The position numbers were made by a program, and so were the translations under genes. Shown piece by piece: positions 34,294-41,845 of a stretch of 64,000 bases of DNA. The notes below the pieces were generated by a model. That model searched no databases. It saw nothing but the letters and a program-made list of their open reading frames with translations, and had not been told where the DNA came from. Location of the stretch: NCBI RefSeq assembly GCF_036906915.1, contig NZ_JBAKHX010000018.1, positions 1 through 64,000 on the forward strand. The letters are read 5' to 3'. Position 1 is the stretch's first letter. The number at the start of each line of letters is the position of its first letter. Origin of the DNA: Phytohabitans sp036906915. Its GTDB lineage: Bacteria > Actinomycetota > Actinomycetes > Mycobacteriales > Micromonosporaceae.

Positions 34294-35625
34294 TCAGGAC
34301 CCCGTGAGGAGATCCATCGTCAGCGCGGCCGTCCAGCTGAACGCGGCCGACCCGATCCCGTCGCCGGTCACCGGATCGAAGTACTCGTGGTAGCCACCTC
34401 GCCGCACGAGCGTGAGCATCGCGTCCCTCAAGACAGCTGCCTCCCGCTCCCGGCCATGGGCGCGTAGCCCCTGCCAGAGCAGCCAGTTCACGTTGATCCA
34501 GATCGGGCCGCGCCAGTACCGCAGCCGGTCGAAGTCACCCGCGGTGCGGTCGTAGCTGGGCACCGGCAGCGGGCCGATGCCGAACCGCTCCGACGAGGCG
34601 GCCGCCACGAGGGAGTCGACCACCTCGGTGGGCAGGTCGGGCAGGATCAGGGGGACCAGCCCGTTGACGCAGCGGGCCGGGCTCAGCCCGCCGGTGCGCA
34701 CGTCACGGGAGTGGAACATGCCGGTCGCCGGGTCGAACAGCTCGTCGACCAGCGTGCGGGTGACCCGGGCGGCGCGCTCGCGGTGCGGTGCCGGGTCGGC
34801 GCCCACCACCTCGGCCAGGTCGGCGAGGGAATGCTCGGCCGCGCCCAGGATCGCGTTGAAACCGGGGCATTCCACGAGGAACGGGTGCCGGTCGATCAGC
34901 CCCGCGTCCAGGTACCCGCCGTCGCGGTAGTTGGCCGCGATCGCGATGTACCGGGCGTAGTCCGCGTCGGTGGGGCGGTGGTCCGAGTTCGCTACCCGAT
35001 TGTCCTGCCGGCGGTACTTACGCATCATGTCCAGGTCGACCGGTATCGCGCCGAGCACCGCGTCCCACGACGGGCTGTTGTCGAGGCCCGACTCCCACGG
35101 GTGCACGATGCTGGCCAGGCCCACACCGCCGACGTTGCGCCGTTCGAGCAGGTACCGCTGCTGGTGCGCCAGCCGCTCGTACAGCCATCGCAGCTCGACC
35201 TCGTCCGGCGCCCGCCGCCACATCTGGACGACCGCGAGCGCGTGCACCGGCGGCTGCACGATGCCGGTGGTCAGCCCGGCCAGCCGCCCCGGCATCGCGG
35301 CACTGTCCCAGAATGCCGGCCCCGGGAAGTAGTCGCGCTCGGAGACGTCCGGGTCGAAGACGATGTGCGGCACCCGCCCGTCGATCCACTGCGCCGAGAA
35401 CAGGCTGCGCAGGTCGGCCCAGGCGCGGGCGGGGTCGTGGTGGGCGAGCCCCACCGCGATGAACCCCGCGTCCCAGTTCCAGTGGTGCGGATAGAGGGTC
35501 CGGGAGGGCACCGTGTGGTCCCGTTCCCAGTTGGCATCGAGGACGGCTGCGGCGCCCTGCCAGAGGGCATCGTCACTGGTGGCGGCGCCGGCCTCGAGGG
35601 CCGGCGCGACGGTGGTGCGGTTCAC
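34294..35625 (-). CDS. GH63-like glycosidase (glycogen-debranching/mannosylglycerate-hydrolase type)
   Basis: 443 aa cytosolic-looking (alpha/alpha)6-barrel protein. Motifs of the group: LYPHHWNWDAGFIAVGLA near the N terminus, SIVHPWESGLDNSPSWDAVL, LVECPGFNAILGAAE and the C-terminal YWRGPIWINVNWLLWQGL with GYHEYFDPVTGDGIGSAAFSWTAAL. Related enzymes hydrolyse glucosyl- or mannosylglycerate or trim alpha-glucans; which one applies here is not clear. GTG at 35625 chosen; the frame is open to 35670. Divergent from the secreted GH3 gene. Confidence 0.85.
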   Translation of the reverse strand: MNRTTVAPALEAGAATSDDALWQGAAAVLDANWERDHTVPSRTLYPHHWNWDAGFIAVGLAHHDPARAWADLRSLFSAQWIDGRVPHIVFDPDVSERDYFPGPAFWDSAAMPGRLAGLTTGIVQPPVHALAVVQMWRRAPDEVELRWLYERLAHQQRYLLERRNVGGVGLASIVHPWESGLDNSPSWDAVLGAIPVDLDMMRKYRRQDNRVANSDHRPTDADYARYIAIAANYRDGGYLDAGLIDRHPFLVECPGFNAILGAAEHSLADLAEVVGADPAPHRERAARVTRTLVDELFDPATGMFHSRDVRTGGLSPARCVNGLVPLILPDLPTEVVDSLVAAASSERFGIGPLPVPSYDRTAGDFDRLRYWRGPIWINVNWLLWQGLRAHGREREAAVLRDAMLTLVRRGGYHEYFDPVTGDGIGSAAFSWTAALTMDLLTGS

Positions 35626-35710
35626 TCCACACACTTTCCCAGCCGATCCCAGGTCATGCGGCGATACCACGCCGTATCCCGCAGAACGGAACGTCAGGTA
35701 TCTTCATCCA

Positions 35711-37507
35711 ATGAAGTACGTCAATATCGTGACCATGGTGGCGCTGGTCACCGCATTGACATTGGCTCCACCCGCGAAGGCCGCCGCACTGCCGTACCAG
35801 GACCCCACCCTCCCGGTCGCCACCCGCGTCGAAGACCTGCTCGGCCGGATGAGTCTCGACGAGAAGATCGGCCAGATGACCCAGGCCGAGCGCGCCTTCG
35901 TCACGGACGCCGACGTCACGACGTACCGGCTCGGCTCCCTGCTGTCCGGCGGCGGCTCGGCGCCGTCACCCAACACGCCGACCTCCTGGGCCGACATGTA
36001 CGACCGCTTCCAGGCACAGGCGCTCGCCACGCCTTTGGCGATCCCGCTCATCTACGGGGTCGACGCGGTGCACGGGCACAACAACGTGCGCGGCGCGACG
36101 ATCTTCCCGCACAACATCGGGCTCGGCGCCGCCCGCGACCCGGCGCTCGTGGAGCGGATCGCGCGGGCCACGGCCACGGAGATGGCGGGCACCGGCGTCG
36201 ACTGGAACTTCGCACCATGCCTGTGCGTGGCCCGCAACGACCGATGGGGCCGCACGTACGAGTCTTTCGGCGAGCAGCCCGAGATCGCGACCGCGATGAC
36301 CAGCTACATCACCGGCATCCAGGGTGAGCGGGTGCTCGCCACGGCCAAGCACTACATCGGCGACGGCGGCACCGAGGGCGGCGACGACCAGGGCGACACC
36401 CGGCTCAGCGAAGCCGACCTGAGAAACATCCACCTGCCGCCGTTCGCCGAGGCGGTACGCAAGGGCGTCGGCTCGGTGATGATCTCGTTCAGCTCGTGGA
36501 ACGGGCAGAAGCTGCACGGCCACCAGTACCTGATCAGCGAGGTTCTCAAAAGCGAGTTGGGCTTCACCGGGTTCGTGGTCTCGGACTGGAACGGCATCGA
36601 CCAGATCGACGGCGCACCCGGCATGACCGCCGCCGAGGTGCGGCAGGCCGTCAACGCCGGCATCGACATGGTCATGGTCCCCGAGACCTGGCGCACGTTC
36701 ATCGGGCATCTGCGCGCCGAGGTGCAGGCCGGCCGGGTGACGCAGGCTCGGATCGACGACGCGAACCGCCGCATCCTGGCGAAGAAGTTCGAGCTGGGCC
36801 TCTTCGAGCAACCACTCACCGACCGCTCATACCTTGGCACGGTCGGCAACGCCGAGCACCGCGCGCTGGCCCGCCAGGCGGTGCGGCAGTCGCAGGTGCT
36901 GCTCAAGAATGACGGCAACATCCTGCCCCTGGCCAGGGAGAATAACCGGATCTTCGTCGCCGGCCGGAGCGCCGACAACATCGGATACCAGAGCGGCGGC
37001 TGGACGATCACCTGGCAGGGCGGCAGCGGGGCGATCACGCCGGGCACCTCGATCCTGGCCGGCATCCGAGCCAGCGTGGCGCCCTCGACCACCGTCACGT
37101 ACAACGCGAACGGCACCGGAATCGACTCCTCGTACCGGGCCGCCATCGCGGTGGTGGGCGAGACCCCGTACGCCGAGGGCCAGGGCGACCGGCCCGGCGC
37201 GATGGGCCTTTCCAGCACCGACCTCAACACCATCGCCCGGCTCCGCGCCGCTGGCGTACCGGTGATCGTGGTGCTGGTCTCGGGCCGCCCGCTCGACGTC
37301 GCGACGCAGGTGCCGAACTGGCGCGCGCTGCTGGCCGCCTGGCTGCCCGGCACAGAGGGTGAAGGGGTCGCCGACGTGCTGTTCGGCGTGCACCCGCCGA
37401 CCGGGAAACTGCCGGTCACCTGGATGGCGTCGGCGGGCCAACAACCGATCAACAGCGGCGACGGCAAGCCGCCCCTCTACCCGTATGGCTTTGGCCTGAC
37501 GTACTGA
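35711..37507 (+). CDS. Secreted glycoside hydrolase family 3 (beta-glucosidase/exoglucanase)
   Basis: 598 aa. Signal peptide of about 24 residues (MKYVNIVTMVALVTALTLAP, cleavage after AKA). N-terminal (beta/alpha)8 domain with PLIYGVDAVHGHNNVRGATIFPHNIGLGA, KHYIGDGGTEGGDDQGDT and the nucleophile Asp in GFVVSDWNGIDQI; then the alpha/beta sandwich domain (QSQVLLKNDGNILPL, GVPVIVVLVSGRPLDV, GKLPVTW). No fibronectin-III domain. It would release glucose from beta-glucans outside the cell and fits with the GH12 enzyme. Confidence 0.93.
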   Translation: MKYVNIVTMVALVTALTLAPPAKAAALPYQDPTLPVATRVEDLLGRMSLDEKIGQMTQAERAFVTDADVTTYRLGSLLSGGGSAPSPNTPTSWADMYDRFQAQALATPLAIPLIYGVDAVHGHNNVRGATIFPHNIGLGAARDPALVERIARATATEMAGTGVDWNFAPCLCVARNDRWGRTYESFGEQPEIATAMTSYITGIQGERVLATAKHYIGDGGTEGGDDQGDTRLSEADLRNIHLPPFAEAVRKGVGSVMISFSSWNGQKLHGHQYLISEVLKSELGFTGFVVSDWNGIDQIDGAPGMTAAEVRQAVNAGIDMVMVPETWRTFIGHLRAEVQAGRVTQARIDDANRRILAKKFELGLFEQPLTDRSYLGTVGNAEHRALARQAVRQSQVLLKNDGNILPLARENNRIFVAGRSADNIGYQSGGWTITWQGGSGAITPGTSILAGIRASVAPSTTVTYNANGTGIDSSYRAAIAVVGETPYAEGQGDRPGAMGLSSTDLNTIARLRAAGVPVIVVLVSGRPLDVATQVPNWRALLAAWLPGTEGEGVADVLFGVHPPTGKLPVTWMASAGQQPINSGDGKPPLYPYGFGLTY

Positions 37508-37524
37508 AAGCTTGCCAAGCGCAG

Positions 37525-37530
37525 TACCGT
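37525..37530 (+). promoter_or_regulatory. TANNNT -10 box of OmpR-type regulator, leaderless type
   Basis: TACCGT lies 6 nt before the ATG at 37537, in the 29-bp gap after the GH3 stop. The regulator is therefore probably transcribed separately, without a leader. Confidence 0.5.
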
Positions 37531-37536
37531 CTTCGC

Positions 37537-38226
37537 ATGGCCACCGTGCTCCTGGTCGAAGACGACCACGTCGTACGCGGGGCGATGCTGCGTTCTTTGG
37601 CGGACCGCGGGCACGCCGTGCACGCGGTCGGCACGGCCCTCGACGCGCTGCGCAGGGTCGCGGCCGAAACCCCTGACCTCGTCGTTCTCGACCTCGGCCT
37701 GCCCGACCTCGACGGCGCCGACGCCCTGCGGATGCTGCGCGGGATCACCGACATTCCGATCATCATCGCTACCGCCCGTGACGACGAGCAGGCCATCGTT
37801 CGGCTGCTTCGGGCCGGCGCCGACGACTACATGGTCAAGCCGTTCACCGGGGCCCACCTCGACGCCCGGATCACCAGCGTCCTGCGTCGAGCCGGACGGG
37901 CCAGCCGCACCGTACAACCCGCTGTGCACGAGGTCGGCGGCCTCCGGGTCGACGTTGGCGAGCGCAGCGCGCAGCTCGACGGCGTCCCGCTCGCGCTGAC
38001 CCGCAAGGAGTTCGACCTGCTCGCCTACCTGGCGGCGCGACCCGGCCGCGTGGTTTCACGCCGGGAGCTGTTGGAGGAGGTATGGCGGCAACCCTCGGTA
38101 GGCGAGGACCAGACCATCGACGTGCATCTGTACTGGCTGCGCCGCAAAATGGGCGAGTCCGCGGCGAAGCCCCGCTACCTGCGCACCGTGCGGGGGGTCG
38201 GCTTCCGGTTGGTGGCACCGGACTAA
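37537..38226 (+). CDS. OmpR/PhoB-family response regulator
   Basis: 229 aa. Receiver domain with VEDDH, phospho-Asp52 in LVVLDLGLPDLDG and Lys in YMVKPFTG; C-terminal winged helix (LTRKEFDLLAYLAARPGRVVSRRELLEEVW; TIDVHLYWLRRKMGE; YLRTVRGVGFRLV). The kinase gene follows, overlapping. Confidence 0.94.
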   Translation: MATVLLVEDDHVVRGAMLRSLADRGHAVHAVGTALDALRRVAAETPDLVVLDLGLPDLDGADALRMLRGITDIPIIIATARDDEQAIVRLLRAGADDYMVKPFTGAHLDARITSVLRRAGRASRTVQPAVHEVGGLRVDVGERSAQLDGVPLALTRKEFDLLAYLAARPGRVVSRRELLEEVWRQPSVGEDQTIDVHLYWLRRKMGESAAKPRYLRTVRGVGFRLVAPD

Positions 38227-39641
38227 GGCAGGCGCACGCGTACGTCACCGCCGCGCTGACCGCGATCGCGGCGCTGGCGTTCATGATCCCGCTGGGCATC
38301 GAACAGGACGGTGAGGCGCGCGACCGCGCGGTCGCCGACGCGCGCCAGCGCGGCGCGGCCGTGGCCGGCGCGCTCACCGTCGCGACCGGACGTGAGGCGG
38401 TCGAGCGCTCCCTCGCGGCCGCCGGCAACGGGCCGGGCGGCACGCCGGTCGTGTACGGGCTTGGCCGGAACGCGGACGGGCGGGCCGACGAAGACGACGT
38501 CACCCGCGCCGCCAGCGGCACCACGTCGCTGGTCGTCGACGTGTCCGGCGGGGCCGTGTACCTGCAACCGGTGCGGGTCGGCAGCGACACAGCCGTGGTC
38601 GAGGTGTTCATCCCGGACTCCGCCCAGGACGGCGGCAACTGGTGGCTGCTCATCGGCCTGGTCCTGGGGCTGATCGCCGCGTCGGTGTTCGTCGTCGACC
38701 GGCTGGCGGCCAAGGCGGTCGCCGCGGCGCGCGGTCTGGTCCAGGCCGCCATGGCCGTGGGCGATGGCAATGGCGGGGTACGCGTGCAGCCCGGCGGCCC
38801 GCGCGAGCTGGCCGAGGCCGGGTACGCGTTCAACCGCATGGCCGACCGCCTGGTGACCTCGCGCACCAACGAGCGCGAGATGGTCGCCGACCTGTCGCAC
38901 CGGCTGCGCACCCCGCTCACCGCCCTGCGGCTGGACGCCGACGCGCTCGACTCCGACGACACCAGCGTGGGCACGTTCAGCGAAGCCGAGCTCGACCGGC
39001 GCCGCACGATCCGCCGGATCCGCCAGGCCATCGTCACGCTGGAAGGCGAAGTCGACGTACTGATCAACACGAGCCGGAAGGCGGTGGCCCAGGCCGCGCC
39101 CCCGGAGGGCGGCGGCGTGTGCGACGCCAGCGAGGTGGTCCGCGATCGGATGGTCTTCTGGTCGCAGCTGGCAAGCGACCAGCAGCGCCCGTACAAGGTG
39201 ATCGGCGCGCACACCCGCATCCCCGTGCCGGTGCCGCGCCCCGAGCTGGCCGCCGCGCTCGACGCGGTGCTCGGCAACGTCTTCCGGTACACGCCGCAGG
39301 GCACCGCCTTCGAGGTGGCGATCTCGCGGCGCGACGGCTACGTGGCGGTACGCGTCGACGACGCCGGTCCCGGCATCGCGAACCCCGACCGGGCGCTGCG
39401 CCGCGGCGCCAGTGACCGGGGCTCGACCGGCCTGGGGCTCGACATCGCCAAGCGGGTCGCCCAGCAGGCGCGCGGCTCGGTGAGCCTCGACCGGGCCCAG
39501 CTCGGCGGCGCCAGCGTGGTCATGCTCCTCGCCGACGCCGAGGCCACACCTCGGCAGATGAGCAGGTTCGGCCTGGTCGGGCGGCTGGCTCGGGAGCCCG
39601 GCTCGCGCCGCTGGCCCCGCCAACGCCCGCCCGAAGAGTAG
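38082..39641 (+). CDS. Two-component sensor histidine kinase, start uncertain
   Basis: The frame encodes membrane segment 1 (AYVTAALTAIAALAFMIPLG), a short extracytoplasmic region, segment 2 (WWLLIGLVLGLIAASVFVV), HAMP, the H-box SHRLRTPLTALRLDADAL (His273 in this numbering) and an HATPase domain (LDAVLGNVFRYTP, DDAGPGI, STGLGLDIAKRV). Only one ATG (38082) and no GTG or TTG precede segment 1 in frame. That ATG lies inside the regulator gene, right after GGAGGAGGT, and would add about 50 Arg-rich residues. Either the overlap is real, a CTG start is used, or there is a sequence error near 38080-38240. Confidence 0.8.
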   Translation: MAATLGRRGPDHRRASVLAAPQNGRVRGEAPLPAHRAGGRLPVGGTGLRQAHAYVTAALTAIAALAFMIPLGIEQDGEARDRAVADARQRGAAVAGALTVATGREAVERSLAAAGNGPGGTPVVYGLGRNADGRADEDDVTRAASGTTSLVVDVSGGAVYLQPVRVGSDTAVVEVFIPDSAQDGGNWWLLIGLVLGLIAASVFVVDRLAAKAVAAARGLVQAAMAVGDGNGGVRVQPGGPRELAEAGYAFNRMADRLVTSRTNEREMVADLSHRLRTPLTALRLDADALDSDDTSVGTFSEAELDRRRTIRRIRQAIVTLEGEVDVLINTSRKAVAQAAPPEGGGVCDASEVVRDRMVFWSQLASDQQRPYKVIGAHTRIPVPVPRPELAAALDAVLGNVFRYTPQGTAFEVAISRRDGYVAVRVDDAGPGIANPDRALRRGASDRGSTGLGLDIAKRVAQQARGSVSLDRAQLGGASVVMLLADAEATPRQMSRFGLVGRLAREPGSRRWPRQRPPEE

Positions 39642-39694
39642 CGAAAGCACAAGTCTCTCTTAGGTCTGAGTTAACGGGCACGACCGCGCGCGGG

Positions 39695-39727
39695 CCGGAT
39701 GGCAGCATCGGGAGCGATCCCATCCGG
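39695..39727 (+). terminator. Hairpin after the kinase gene
   Basis: CCGGATGG (39695-39702) pairs with CCATCCGG (39720-39727); further pairing is possible within the loop. 54 bp after the kinase stop. Terminator without U-tract, or the first hairpin of a structured leader. Confidence 0.4.
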
Positions 39728-39731
39728 TTCC

Positions 39732-39827
39732 CCGGACCACCGCCCGCAGTACCTGTCCACCCACCCCGGTCCGGCGGAGCTTGCGCGCGGCGGGAGACGG
39801 TCCCCCAACCCTGATCCCGCCGCGCGC
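39732..39827 (+). promoter_or_regulatory. Structured leader with strong hairpin before a small ORF
   Basis: CCGGACC (39732-39738) pairs with GGTCCGG (39768-39774), and GCGCGCGGCGGGA (39783-39795) pairs perfectly with TCCCGCCGCGCGC (39815-39827). The second stem ends 10 nt before the Shine-Dalgarno AGGAGGAG at 39837. It does not match any riboswitch class I know. It could be a cis-regulatory RNA or a terminator/attenuator. Confidence 0.45.
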
Positions 39828-39853
39828 CCACCTCACAGGAGGAGTGCGCGCGC

Positions 39854-40018
39854 GTGGCCCCTGAACCCACCGCCGAGACTGCCGAGTCGCTCTCCCCCGC
39901 CCGACGCGACCCACGCGACGCCAGGCGCCGGCGCCGGATCATCCGCTGGGCCGCGATCGGCGGCGCCTTGATCCTCGCGGTGCTCGCCTGCTGGCAGGAC
40001 CCGGTCTACGCGCTGTAG
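39854..40018 (+). CDS. 54-residue single-pass membrane protein
   Basis: GTG start with AGGAGGAG 9 nt upstream, ending TAG. Product MAPEPTAETAESLSPARRDP..., an Arg-rich patch DARRRRRIIRW, one hydrophobic helix AAIGGALILAVLACW and a short tail QDPVYAL. N-in topology is expected from the positive charges. It lies after a two-component pair and overlaps the 3' end of the convergent deaminase gene by 13 bp. Function unknown. The ribosome site, charge pattern and helix make it a believable gene. Confidence 0.6.
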   Translation: MAPEPTAETAESLSPARRDPRDARRRRRIIRWAAIGGALILAVLACWQDPVYAL

Positions 40019-41013
40019 GCGCCGATCTCCGCGGCGAGGCGCTGCTTCTGCTCCGACGGCAGGAACGACGCGTCGACGGCCGCCTTCGCCAGCTCGCGCA
40101 GCCCGTTCTCGTCCAGGTCGAGCAGCTCGGCCGCCACCGCGTACTCGTCGTTCAGCGTGGTGCCGAACATCGGCGGGTCGTCGGAGTTGATGCTCACCGG
40201 TACGCCGGCGTCACGCAGCAGCCGCAGCGGGTGCTGCTCGATCGAGGCCACCGCCCGGGTGCGCACATTGGACGTCGGGCAGACCTCCAGTGGGATGCGG
40301 TGCTCGGCCAGGTACGCCAGCAGCGACGGGTCCTGCACCGCCGAGATGCCGTGCCCGATCCGCTCGGCGCCCAGCTCCCGGATCGCGTCCCAGATCGTCG
40401 CTGGGCCCGTGGTCTCGCCCGCGTGCGGCACCGAGCGCAGCCCGGCCGCGCGCGCCTTGTCGAAGTACGGCTTGAACTGCGGCCGCGGCACGCCGATCTC
40501 GGGGCCGCCGAGGCCGAAGCTGACCAGTCCGTCGGGCCGCTCGTCGAGGGCGATCCGCAGCGTCTCCTCGGCGGCGGGCAGTCCCGCCTCGCCGGGGATG
40601 TCGAAGCACCAGCGCAGCACGATGCCCAGCTCGGACTCGGCGCGCACCCGGGCGTCTTCGATCGCCTCGCAGAACACCGGCGCCGGCATGCCCCGCTTCA
40701 CGTGCGAGTACGGCGTGACGGTCAGCTCGGCGTAGCGCACCTGCTGCCGGGCCAGCTCGCGGGCCACCTCATAGGTCAGGATGCGCACGTCTTCCGGGTC
40801 ACGGATCAGGTCGACAACGCTGAGGTAGATCTCCACGAAGTGCGCGAAGTCCCGGAACTCGAAGTACTTCGCCAGCAGCGCCGGGTCGGCGGGCACCGGC
40901 GTGCTGCCCTCGTGCCGCGCGGCCAGCTCCGCGACGATCCGCGGCGACGCCGACCCGACGTGGTGAACGTGCAACTCGGCCTTTGGCAGCCCAGCGATGA
41001 AGTCCTGCACCAC
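40006..41013 (-). CDS. Adenosine deaminase-family hydrolase
   Basis: 335 aa TIM-barrel metal-dependent deaminase. Zn ligands in AELHVHHVGSASP, the HAGE motif (SVPHAGETTGP), RIGHGISAVQD and the SINSDDPPMFGTTLNDEY end with the Asp pair. The HVHHVGSASP variant differs from the HLHLDG of classical Add; related streptomycete enzymes have been linked to aminofutalosine (menaquinone pathway), so adenosine may not be the true substrate. Two base pairs separate it from the upstream methyltransferase gene on the same strand. Confidence 0.88.
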   Translation of the reverse strand: MVQDFIAGLPKAELHVHHVGSASPRIVAELAARHEGSTPVPADPALLAKYFEFRDFAHFVEIYLSVVDLIRDPEDVRILTYEVARELARQQVRYAELTVTPYSHVKRGMPAPVFCEAIEDARVRAESELGIVLRWCFDIPGEAGLPAAEETLRIALDERPDGLVSFGLGGPEIGVPRPQFKPYFDKARAAGLRSVPHAGETTGPATIWDAIRELGAERIGHGISAVQDPSLLAYLAEHRIPLEVCPTSNVRTRAVASIEQHPLRLLRDAGVPVSINSDDPPMFGTTLNDEYAVAAELLDLDENGLRELAKAAVDASFLPSEQKQRLAAEIGAYSA

Positions 41014-41015
41014 TA

Positions 41016-41789
41016 CTACCCCTGTTTGAGCGCGACGAAGAAGACTCGGCGGAACGGGAAGAAGACGACGTTACCCCGGGCCGGATACTCCCCCGCCAGG
41101 CGCGCGCCGAGGGTGGCGCGGAACACGGCCCAGTCGTCGCCGTCGAGCGCGGCGCGCACCGGCCGCAGCGCGGTGCCCTCCATCCACGTCAGAACCGGGT
41201 GGTCACCGCCGGGGATGACGGGGAGCTGGTGCAGGTACGTGGTCTCCCAGGCGTCCACCACACAGTCGGCGTGCAGTATGCCCGCGTATCCGGAAGGATC
41301 CAGGACCGGCGCGTCGCGTAACAGGCCCGCGAGCGGCGCCTGCCAGCGTGCCTCGCTCGCCACCGCGCGCAGCGCGCGGTGCGACGGCGCGGCGAAGTTT
41401 CCCGGCACCTGCACGGCGAGGCACGCGCCCGGCGCCATGGCGCCGGCCCACCGGCGCAGCAGCGCCTCGTGGCCGGGCACCCACTGCAGCACGGCATTGG
41501 AGACGATCACGTCGTCGTCGGGCTCCGGGGTCCACTCGCGCACGTCACCCACCGAAAAATCGATCGGGTACTCCTCCGTGCGCGCCTTTTCGATCATCTC
41601 CGTTGACGAGTCGAGCCCGCGGACCCGGGCGCCCGGCCAGCGCCGCGCGAGGGTGACCGTGAGGGTGCCCGGCCCGCACCCGAGATCGACCACAGACCGT
41701 GGCCGCTCGACGGGCACCCGGGCGAGAAGATCGACGAACGGTCGCGATCGCTCGTCACCGAAGCGCAGGTAGGTCGATGGATCCCACAT
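41016..41789 (-). CDS. tam: Trans-aconitate 2-methyltransferase-like SAM methyltransferase
   Basis: 257 aa. Starts MWDPSTYLRFGDERSRPFVDLLARV, characteristic of Tam; SAM site VVDLGCGPGTLTVTLARRWP, then VRGLDSSTEMIEKA and FSVGDVREW, and SNAVLQWVPGHEALL. Would methylate trans-aconitate or a similar acid. ATG at 41789 has TTGGAG 8 nt upstream; the longer frame overlaps the divergent reductase promoter. Confidence 0.9.
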   Translation of the reverse strand: MWDPSTYLRFGDERSRPFVDLLARVPVERPRSVVDLGCGPGTLTVTLARRWPGARVRGLDSSTEMIEKARTEEYPIDFSVGDVREWTPEPDDDVIVSNAVLQWVPGHEALLRRWAGAMAPGACLAVQVPGNFAAPSHRALRAVASEARWQAPLAGLLRDAPVLDPSGYAGILHADCVVDAWETTYLHQLPVIPGGDHPVLTWMEGTALRPVRAALDGDDWAVFRATLGARLAGEYPARGNVVFFPFRRVFFVALKQG

Positions 41790-41833
41790 TTCATCATCTC
41801 CAAACCGTACGTCCGTCTTGTTTAGCTTGACGC

Positions 41834-41839
41834 TAGGGT
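41834..41839 (+). promoter_or_regulatory. TANNNT -10 box of aldo/keto reductase, leaderless type
   Basis: TAGGGT stands 6 nt before the GTG at 41846, within the 56-bp gap shared with the divergent tam gene. Confidence 0.5.
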
Positions 41840-41845
41840 GGCGAT

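Noticed and set aside
39732..39827. c-di-AMP or other known riboswitch before the small ORF
   Set aside because: The hairpins are strong but I could not find conserved core sequence of any known class.
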